Assembly: GCF_001411555.2 (NCBI RefSeq)
Contig: NC_049916.1
Location: 7,777,889-7,841,888 of the forward strand
Length of the DNA stretch: 64,000 nt
Reading direction: 5' to 3'
From: Juglans regia
Lineage: Eukaryota; Streptophyta; Magnoliopsida; Fagales; Juglandaceae
This document shows, one piece after another, positions 55,793 to 64,000 of the stretch; the stretch's first letter is position 1; every line of letters starts with the position of its first letter. A program made the position numbers and the translations under genes. The notes beneath the pieces are model-generated. The model had not been told where the DNA came from. It saw nothing but the letters and a program-made list of their open reading frames with translations, and made no database searches.

Positions 55793-58700
55793 ATGAATAA
55801 AAGTTGGATACTACTGAGAGATAGACTTGGGCGAGACTATAAGGAGTATACACAAGGGGTTAAGTTTTTATAGAGTTTGTTCGCATAAGTGTTGACAGTC
55901 GAGGATTTATAAGATGTCCGTGCAAGAAGTGCAAAAATCTTAGTTCTTATAATTTGGTGGTAATGGATGATCATTTATTTGTAAATGAAATTGATCCGAA
56001 ATACTCGCCTTGGGTCTTACATGGCGAACCATTTCCCAAAGGAGTTAGATTAAGCAGTTAGACCAATCAAATGGAGGAGGGTAACGATATTGACATAGAT
56101 GACATTCATGTGGATGATCCTGATGATAGTGATGATAATGAAGAGGATATGACTGAGATGTTAAGCGATCTGGGGGCAGGAATATTTGGGACGAGGGATG
56201 GAGAAGGAACATTTGCATAATCATTTGAGAGAAATGATAATTTTGCAAGACTGTGGGAGGATGCACAAAGAGAGTTGTATAAGGGGTGCACTCATAGCAA
56301 GTTGTCTTTCACAATGAGGTTGCTTCATATTAAGTCTATTTGTCGTATTTCTGCCAAGGCCATCGACATCTTGCTATAATTATTTAAAGAGGCTCTTCCT
56401 CAGGATAATGTAGTCCCACATAATTTTTATAAAACGAAGCAATTTAAGCGAGGGTTAGGATTTGATTATAATATCATACACACTTGAAAAAATGATTGTG
56501 TTCTCTACTGGCAGCAATATGCAGAATTTGACTTATGCCCAGTGTGTCATGAGTCAATATGAACATCCGATAAACGTAATGTATCCCAAAAAGTGTTAAG
56601 ACATTTTTCGTTGATTTCTCGACTTCAAAAATTGTTTACATCCTGGTTGACTACCAAATATATGTCTTCGCATCACATAGAAAGAGTCAAAAATGAAAAC
56701 TTCCTCTCGCATCCTGCAGATTCCTTACAATGGAAGAGATTTGATGTCGAGTATCCATGGTTTGCTGAAGAACATCGCAATGTACGTATTGGTTAAGCAA
56801 CGGATGGTTTTAATCCATTTGACAACATGAGCACTTCTCACAGTACTTGGCCTGTCATATTAATGTCCTATAACTTACCACCTTGGAAGTGTATGAATGA
56901 TCCATATTTTATTATGACTCTACTAATACCAGGGCCAAGGTCACCAGGGAATGAATTAGATGTATATCTACAACCACTGATTGCAGAGTTGAAAGAGTTG
57001 TGGGATTAGGGTGTCAGTACATATGATGCGGCCTCGTCAGGGGAGTTCAAGATTCATGCTGTAGTGATGTGGATAATAAATGATTTTCCAGCATATGGAA
57101 ATCTCTCTAGATGAAGCACAAAAGGTAAAATGGCTTGTCCTGTTTGCAATAAAGATACACAGTCTTAGTGGTTGAGTCATGGTAGGAAATTATGTTTTAT
57201 GGGACATCATCGTTATTTACCACATGTTCATAGATGGTGTTCAAATATAGCGATGTTTGATGGAAGGGTTGAGCGCAGGGCATCACCGCCAGAGTTGTCT
57301 GTGAAGGATATTATCACGCAATTAAGGGATGTTTCAGAAAATAGATTTGGGAAAGATACAATGGTTCGAAAGAGAAAATGACAAGCAGTGGAGTTGAATT
57401 GGACAAAAAAAAATTATTTTGTTTGAATTGTCATACTGGTATACCTTGACACTGCGCCATAATTTAGATGTTACGCACATTGAGAAAAATATATGTGAGA
57501 ATATATTGGGCACTCTAATATCAATAGAAGAGAAGACAAAAGATACAACTAACTCTCGTAAAGAATTAAAGGAGCTAGGGATAATACCTGAGTTGCATTT
57601 GCAAGATAATGAGTCGTCAGCTTATATGTCCATCGGATGGTATACATTTTCAAATGATGAGAGAAAGAAATTTTGTGATTGGTTTATGAAAATCAAATTA
57701 CTCTATGGCTATGCTTCAAATATGACAAGATGTGTTCGAACACATGATTAGAAGATAACTGGTCTTAAAAGTCACAATTGTTATGTATTTCTGCAGAGTC
57801 TGTTGTCGGTTGGTGTGCGTGGAAAGCTTACTCGAGATGTTCGTACAGCTCTCACAGAATTAGGGAGATTTTTCAAAGATATTTGTAGTAGAACGTTGAA
57901 AGTTGATGCATTGTTAAAAATGGAAGTTGACATTGCAGTAATATTGTGCAAATTGGAGAGTTTGTACCCGCCTTCATTCTTTGATGTAATGGTTTATTTG
58001 GCTGTGCACCTAACTCGTAAGGCTTTAGTCACTGGCCTGGTTCAGTATAGATGGATGTATCCTATTGAACGGTTTTTGAAAAAACTTAAGTGATCTGTGA
58101 GGAATAAAGCTCGTCCAGAAGGTTCGATTACAGAGTCATATATTGATAATGAGTGACATACCTTTTGTTCAATGTATTTTCATGGGGCTGATACTAGATT
58201 TACAATATCAGACCGAAATTATGAAGGCGAGCGAGAGATGAGAGTTTCATCGATATTTAATGTATTTTCCCAAACCGTGCGTCCCATAGGCGCACAAGGG
58301 GGCTACGATCAATGTGGGCGAGAGTTTGAAAGAACTCGATGGTATGTCTTGAATAACTGCGCAGAGATTGATCACTACTTAAGGTTAGTGATGATCATCT
58401 AAATCAATATAATTTTTAAGTTTATGTATAATAATATAGTATAACTTCATACAAATTAAACATTCACATGAACATGCACAGCGAATATATACAACTACTT
58501 TGCTCGAATGGTGTAACTGACGTAGAAAAGATGCACAAAGAGGAATTTGCCTCATGGTTTGAACATAAGGTACTACTGTTAAGCCCCATTTTATAATTCG
58601 AATTTCATACCATTAAATTCTAATTTTTCTATATAATAATATTTATTGATATAGATTGCATTGAAATATGGTGAAAATTCAGAAGAAATCTCACCAGAAC

Positions 58701-59327
58701 TGTATGCTTTAGCATGTGGTCCATCCAGGCGGGCCATCCAGTACTCAGGATGTTTGGTGCGTGAATATAGATTTCACACAACTGATAGAGAACGATATAG
58801 GAAAACTCAAAATTGTGGGGTCGTAATCGAAGGAAGCCATGGGGATAATAACATTGACTTCTACGGAATTGTGGAAGATATCATAGCGTTAAAGTACGTG
58901 GGGGGATATATGGTCTGGTTGTTTAAATTTAATTGGTGGGATGTCTCAAATCCTAGGTTGGGAGTGCGTAACGATGATTATTTTGTGAGTGTTAATACAT
59001 CTTGTACATGGTATGAGGATGATCCTTTCATTCTTGCTTGCCAAGCGAATCAAGTTTTTTTATTTAGATGATCCGGAGTACGGAAACCTATGGCGGGTAG
59101 TGGAGAAGTTTGCACCAAGAAATGTATATGATTACATTCCAGAGGCAGACAAACTACATGAAGAAGTTGATAGTCCAGTAAATGAAGAAGCATATCAAGA
59201 AAATGAAGTAGGCATCAATCTATTTATTGATCTAAGCCAATATGATATGGTCTCATTGCGTAGAGAAAATGTTCAACCCGAAGTAATTGAGGGTGAAATA
59301 TTGGAAGAAGATGAATTTCAAATATGA
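55793..59327 (+). pseudogene. CACTA transposase, TNP2 family (broken)
   Basis: Starts MNKSWILLRDRLGRDY. A transposase-associated zinc-binding region follows (CPCKKC at about 55915, after a frame change near 55868), with PWVLHGEPFP. The TNP2 core covers 56225-57380 (LCPVCHES, SLISRLQKLF, HPADSLQWKRFD, ATDGFNPFDNMS, WPVILMSYNLPPW, PGPRSPGNELDVYLQPLI, GKMACPVCNKDT, KLCFMGHHRYLP). Then come a DUF4218 region (57419-58420, e.g. MYPIERFLKKLK, PEGSI) and a DUF4216 region (58655-59110, e.g. NWWDVSNPRLGVRND). Two introns with good borders remain, 58384-58481 and 58570-58654. Breaks: at least ten in-frame stops plus frame changes, one in a T7 run near 59060. It would cut and join element ends with the partner protein. 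Confidence 0.92.
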
Positions 59328-59457
59328 ATTCAAATATGAATTTTTGAAACGGATAATGAATGAATTTCAAATATGAATTTTTGTAAGTAATATTAATATA
59401 TAAAAGTTATGATAACGTTTGTTTGAATAATAATTTGTTACAATTTCAAATAGATAT

Positions 59458-61014
59458 GTCTCCCAAACGCAAAGCAACACGTGTGCCATCCCCATCTATT
59501 ACTGACTCCCTGTGTGGTTCACCTGTCATGAATAGTGAGCCAATATCACCAGGCCGAGAATAAGATATTTTATCAAATTAACATATCATATTTTATTCTC
59601 AATTTAAGTAATATATCTATAAAATAAATTAATTTAATTAAAATTTTATGCTTTAATTACTATATATTTAGTTGTTATAAGTAAGCGTCGAGGTAGAGGC
59701 ACTATGAGGGGTGTCTGCATAGAGAAAGTAAGGAAAGTTGGTAAAATCAAGGTTGATATTCCTGATGATCACACCGGTGGCTTCGGAGATTCGGCAGCGT
59801 GGCTTGCTTCTTATGTTGGTATACTTACTCGCACGTATGTAAAGATTGCTACATCCTCTTGGTCTAAAGCTCCCCAAAATATAAAAGACCACATAAAAAA
59901 CCGTTGTTTGGTAATAAGCTACATCTCAAGCAGCTAAGTATATAACATATTACTTTCAAGTTATTTTGTATTTATACTAATTATTTATAATTTTTGAAAG
60001 TATGAGTTTGAGCTTAATTTTGGCCGAAGAGATGATCGATTAACAGTTGAGGAACTGATGTCAAATGTATTTCGGAGGTACAAAGGTCGATGACATGCAC
60101 ATTATAAGAAGTTCAGCACTACAATAGAGGCGTGCCAAGATCCATTCCAAGCAATTCCACCAAACGAACGAGAGAAAGTTTGTGATATGTTTGAAGATCT
60201 TGCTTATTAGGTAATATCGTTGCTATATTTTTTTATTAGTATATTACATATGTATTAAACATATAGACTAATATTGTTTTTAGCAACGAAGTACTATGAA
60301 CAAAGCAAATTGATCAAATTTAAAGATAAATCATAATGTAGGTTCTCGATCTTTCTATCGTTTGTCCAACAAAATGGTAAGTTATTTTAGTGCCCGTAAA
60401 ATATTAACATATAATACACATTTTCTGATTTAAGTTCTAATATAAATTTTCTTTTTGCAGAAAGAAAAAAGTCTCGCTGACTATGATTTGACCCAATTAT
60501 ATGCTAAAACACATAAAAATCATGATGGTGTTTGTGCTAGTCCCGAAGCAGAGGCAAATTATATAAGTTTAAGTTTTTTTAAATTCATTGTTATATAATA
60601 CTTTTGTTACTTATACTAACTTTAATATTTTTGTTTTTGTAGGATAAGATAATATCTCTTAAAGAAACTGTTGAGGATCCATCTGATGCATCATATATCA
60701 ACAATGCTCATATCCTTTCTCAAGTTCTTAGATTACGTTCTGGATATTTGAGGGGCTTAGGACGTTGTGTAAAACCATCCTCATCATCATCATCCTATTC
60801 TTGAATCAGATCGAATGACGACAAGACTAAGGAATTGGAGGAAGCAACACTTGAGATAGAACGATTGAGGTCCAAGGAAAAATAGTTGCTGGCCCGATTA
60901 GATTAAGCAGCAGATTTGGAGGCGAGATTAGAAGAGAGGATGCAGTTGAATAACCAAAAAATGTTTGAACAATTCCAGTCATTGATGTTCCAAAACTCTA
61001 TGCCACTACCATAG
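59458..61014 (+). pseudogene. CACTA second gene, Transposase_24 (Ptta/En/Spm) family, broken
   Basis: Exon-like blocks: MSPKRKATRVPSPS (59458); RRGRGTMRGVCIEKVRK to KDHIKNRCL (59690-59935); FELNFGRRDDRLTVEELM to NEREKVCDMFEDLAY (60003-60210); and QRSTMNKAN...NHNVGSRSF (60284-60375), the family signature. Then KEKSLADYDLTQLYAKTHKN (60460), KETVEDPSDASYINNAHILSQVL (60660) and a coiled coil with a serine run, ending SMPLP at 61011. The exon borders at 60210/60284 (GTAATA...TTTTTAG) look intact. Several stops (for example within 60205-60210 and 60805-60900) break the frame. In En/Spm the second protein binds subterminal repeats; here those would be the TTCGAA motifs. Confidence 0.85.
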
Positions 61015-61149
61015 TTTTCAAATTTATCTTTTCTTTCATTGTATTTATATTATGATGTTCCAAAACATTTGAACAATTGATATTTGAATTACAAATTGTG
61101 TAATATTAATATGATATTTTTAATTAAATTTTGATCTGTATGATTAATA

Positions 61150-61560
61150 CAGTTCGAACGGTAAATTACCATTTGTAATTACATTCGAACAAAAACTGAC
61201 CCATTCGAACAAAAACTAATCCATTCGAACGACAAAAGAGAAATATGGATGTTCGAACAATAGTTCTGTGCAAAACCTCGTTCGAACGAATATAATTTCC
61301 GAAAGTAAAATTTATGTTCGAACAAACATAATTTTTGTTCGAACACAAATCGTTTGAAAAATTTATTAGTTCGAATGCATAAAATCTGTTCTAACACTCC
61401 GTTCGTTTGAACATGATCAAATATGGACATTACTTCGAATGAATATTTCATATTGTTCGAATGGACATCTTGGTTTGGACGGAGAAATATTCCATTCGAA
61501 CAGTATATTGAGACGAATTCGGTTCGTCTAAAAAACAATTATCTGTTCGAACGGTTTCGA
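61150..61560. repeat. CACTA right subterminal TTCGAA array
   Basis: About seventeen motifs (gttcgaacgg, cattcgaacaa, gttcgaacaa and reversals), many in back-to-back pairs such as cattcgaacaaaaact repeated twice at 61182-61215. Confidence 0.88.
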
Positions 61561-61752
61561 CTGGATCAGCCCAATTTCGTTTCTAAAAATGATTTTTTGA
61601 GACGAATTTTGATTTTTGTCTCCAAAAAATTTTTGAGATGGCCATTCCAAGACAAATTTGAAACGAAATTTTTACATCTCCAAATATAATTTGGGACAAA
61701 AATTGTGTTTTTGAGACAATTTTTTGACTAAAAAACACAATCTCTTGTAGTG

Positions 61753-62174
61753 CATGTTTATCTCTTTTCAAGATTAAAAACTCAACCGATTACAGATTTT
61801 TTTTTCTCAATAAAAAAAGAAGGTCGTGAATTACCCATTGCTGAGCTAATTAATTATATAAGTTTTTGTTTTGTTTTTTAGCCAATTATTTATTTATTTT
61901 CTCTGAATAATTGTTTAGAAATTTATTCTGTTCGGACGTGCGAATGGAATGCAGGGAGACCACATGATGACACATGTCACATGCAGCCGCTTGTTCCGCC
62001 GGACATCCCCACTTAAATTAATTATTTAAAAAGCCATTGACTCCTAATGATTATTGAATAAGCCCACTTAATTAAAATATTCTTTTATTAAATGGAGGGT
62101 TCATTTATTAATTTTTTTAAAAGGAGTTTGTAGTATTTGCATAACTCATATTAGTATTTAACATTATTCATTTA
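61753..62174. other. Intergenic DNA right of the CACTA element
   Basis: T-rich, no gene, no repeat recognised. Confidence 0.4.
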
Positions 62175-62640
62175 TAGGGGTGTAATCGATCAGGTTTGAT
62201 TCGATTTTGGATAAAATTTGAGATTGAACCGATATACACTGATTTTACATTTTTAAAAACTGATTCTATACCAGTTACCCCATAAATCAGTACTTCCGGT
62301 TTTATCAGTTTCAGTCTGGTTCAATCTGGTTTTTCAATTTTAATATATTATATCATATATTATATAATATATATTATAGTATATTATAGTATTATAATAC
62401 TATAGTGATAATATATTGTAGTATATTATAATATATTATAATTATATTATAGACAATAGTGATATATTATAGTATATTATAATATATAGTGATATAAGAT
62501 TTTAAAATTTAATATTATATTAATTAGTAATCTATCATATAATACAAAACTATATACAATATAAAAAATTATAATATATATATATATATATTTATATATG
62601 AATTGGTCCAGTTCGGTCCCCTTAAGTGGGTTTTGCACGT
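62175..62640. repeat. Repeat fragment with gggtgtaatcg head and AT-rich middle
   Basis: Starts aggggtgtaatcgatcagg, with ttcggtttt/ccagttcgg-type wording at both ends and a TATA-rich middle (62340-62600). Such heads are common in non-autonomous hAT-like repeats of plants; the ends are not proven. Confidence 0.4.
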
Positions 62641-62684
62641 TATACTACCCCTTATAACATAGGGTTGTCCTCTCGTAGGACCTA

Positions 62685-63000
62685 TGGCCCATTTGACACT
62701 TGGAAGATATTGAGATCAATTCAATTCAATCTAATTTTAAGTTAAGTCTAGAATTCAAACATCTAACTCTAAAATCACTAAATATCACTCAACTTAAAAT
62801 TTTTTTACACATGAGACCTACAAACTTTTTCAACTAAACACTTCTTTACACGCAGGACCTATAACATTTTTCAACTTCTAATAAATACATCTAAACTTAT
62901 TTTAAGTGAGCCCAAATTCACTCTACCATCTCAACTCACTATTATTTATAAAAAATTTAACTCAACTCAATATTCAAATAAGACAGAAGTATCTTTCAAA
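62685..63000 (-). repeat. Distant relative of the gatgagat family
   Basis: Has gatattgagatcaattcaattcaatc at the left and accatctcaactcactattatt at the right with an aaattttttt-type middle; divergent, so low confidence. Confidence 0.3.
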
Positions 63001-63238
63001 TGGATATGCATCCCCAAGGACTACACCCATCATTGGATGAATTGCACTGTCTAATATCATATTTAATATCAGTCTAAAGATCCGAACATCTGTTTGTTGA
63101 CTCATTTTTTTTTATTTATTTATTTATTTATCATAAAAATTTATGTATAGTGTGTCCATTTTTCCATTAGCTTATGTTACAAGGACATGTATAAAGTGGT
63201 GGCAAGTGTACGAGAATTTGCAGTTTTAGGGGGAATGG
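63001..63238. other. Intergenic DNA
   Basis: No gene or repeat recognised apart from a short ttta run at 63110-63130. Confidence 0.4.
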
Positions 63239-63239
63239 A

Positions 63240-63241
63240 AA

Positions 63242-63279
<38 letters not shown>

Positions 63280-63298
63280 GTATATATATATATATACA
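63240..63298. repeat. (AT)n microsatellite, interrupted
   Basis: About 28 AT/TA dinucleotides with two short interruptions. Confidence 0.92.
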
Positions 63299-64000
63299 CG
63301 AGGTGCCAATTTGACAATTATTAATTAATAAAATAAAATAGAAGACAAATGTTAGAAAGACAAAAAAGAACTTGGCATCGAAATAACAAATACCAATTAA
63401 ACATATAGCTAGTTATCATGCCAAAATGAATCGGAACTAACATATAAATGGTACATCAATTGTACCAAATAACAAATAATAGTTCATATATAAGAAAATA
63501 AATAAATAGATATGTTCATATACAAGACTGGCACAATCCTCCTACTTACACAGATTTGATGACATGTTTGCATTAGTTTTATAAGATTGTTTTTACGTAT
63601 TTTTTTCTTATAATTAAAAAGAGTCTTATTTTAGTACATTATTAATTTATTATTTGTTAATGAATGATTTTAAAGCGATTGTACGAAGTTTATACATTCT
63701 AAAATATTACAGATCATTTTCCAACATTAATTAAATTGGGATTAATTAGCTTACTTCATATATTTTCGGTAGGCTTTAAGATTTTTTTTTTCCAGCTGAA
63801 AATGGATCACATTAAGCACAATTAATAATTGAGATGAGGAGGAATGAGTGTTACTAACTATAAGAGAAAAAGTAAAATAAAATGTAGAATCACAAACGAT
63901 ACAAGATTTACGTTAATGGAGTGTAAAAGATTTTATTTCAAATGATAAATAAATACAATGCAACAGCTGCATAAAAAAAATAATATAATATATAATAAAC
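63299..64000. other. Intergenic DNA to window end
   Basis: AT-rich. No ORF, element end or RNA gene recognised. Confidence 0.45.

Larger units (their letters stand above)
50824..61752 (+). mobile_element. CACTA (En/Spm) element, 10.9 kb
   Basis: Terminal inverted repeats: CACTACAAGAAATT at 50824 and, as reverse complement of the right end, CACTACAAGAGATT (13 of 14). Flanking triplets are tat and cat, so a 3-bp target duplication is imperfect. Subterminal DNA at both ends (50850-51180, 61150-61560) is packed with TTCGAA motifs, the expected place for transposase-binding repeats. Inside are a TNP2-type transposase (55793-59327), a second Transposase_24-type gene (59458-61014), and an extra antisense gene (51575-52683). 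All are interrupted by stops, so the copy is probably inactive, but the architecture is nearly complete. Confidence 0.92.

Noticed and set aside
55520..56291. Minus-strand ORFs of 61-83 codons
   Set aside because: They lie opposite the TNP2 exon and its upstream DNA and have no independent support.

Overview
The window looks like transposon-rich intergenic DNA from a woody eudicot. Two ordinary single-copy-type plant genes sit in a sea of nested plant transposable elements: a pectinesterase/invertase inhibitor (15.2-15.8 kb, minus strand) and a PLAC8-type cysteine-rich gene of the PLANT CADMIUM RESISTANCE family (45.8-46.8 kb, plus strand, four exons). Sirevirus-type Copia, plant L1 LINEs with an RNase H domain, hAT-Ac, CACTA and long AT-rich MITE-like repeats place it in a flowering plant. 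The abundant gatgagat-flanked repeat family suggests Fagales, possibly Juglandaceae; that placement is recollection of repeat style, not a database result.

Layout. 1-1195: 5' part of a hAT-Ac element inserted in the pol gene of a Sirevirus-like Copia element. 1198-8543: that Copia element: RT/RNase H, an extra downstream ORF with an apparent leader intron, polypurine tract and 3' LTR. The LTR is split by a 1.7 kb non-autonomous hAT (6356-8057, exact 8-bp target duplication), which itself carries nine 52-bp tandem units. 8.5-15 kb: AT-rich DNA with MITEs, a 678-bp hAT (10870-11547) and a 5'-truncated LINE (11966-14002). 15.2-15.9 kb: the inhibitor gene. 16-25.9 kb: a cluster of one MITE-like family, a Copia LTR with a gag stub, and unassigned ORFs. 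25.9-32.6 kb: a 0.93 kb poly(A) retroposon without a recognisable ORF, then a nearly full-length L1 LINE, both with target duplications. 32.7-44.9 kb: two related large non-coding LTR elements in opposite orientation, the second split by a 4.15 kb hAT-Ac element and a LINE. 45.8-46.8 kb: the PLAC8 gene. 47.1-49.9 kb: a third LINE. 50.8-61.75 kb: a 10.9 kb CACTA element with TNP2-type and Transposase_24-type genes, many TTCGAA palindromes, and a third, antisense gene. 61.8-64 kb: AT-rich DNA with repeat fragments.

Nearly every transposon ORF is broken by stops or frameshifts, so most coding content is pseudogenic. The host genes are intact by reading frame and splice sites. The points I find most worth checking are: a Transposase_32-like accessory protein occurring both in the Copia element and antisense inside the CACTA element; the leader intron of the Copia accessory ORF; one 52-bp gctcgag-type repeat unit recurring in three unrelated mobile elements; and TTCGAA palindromes spread through the CACTA interior. 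I do not see CRISPR, rRNA or convincing tRNA genes. No search could be run; family names rest on recognising motifs by eye.
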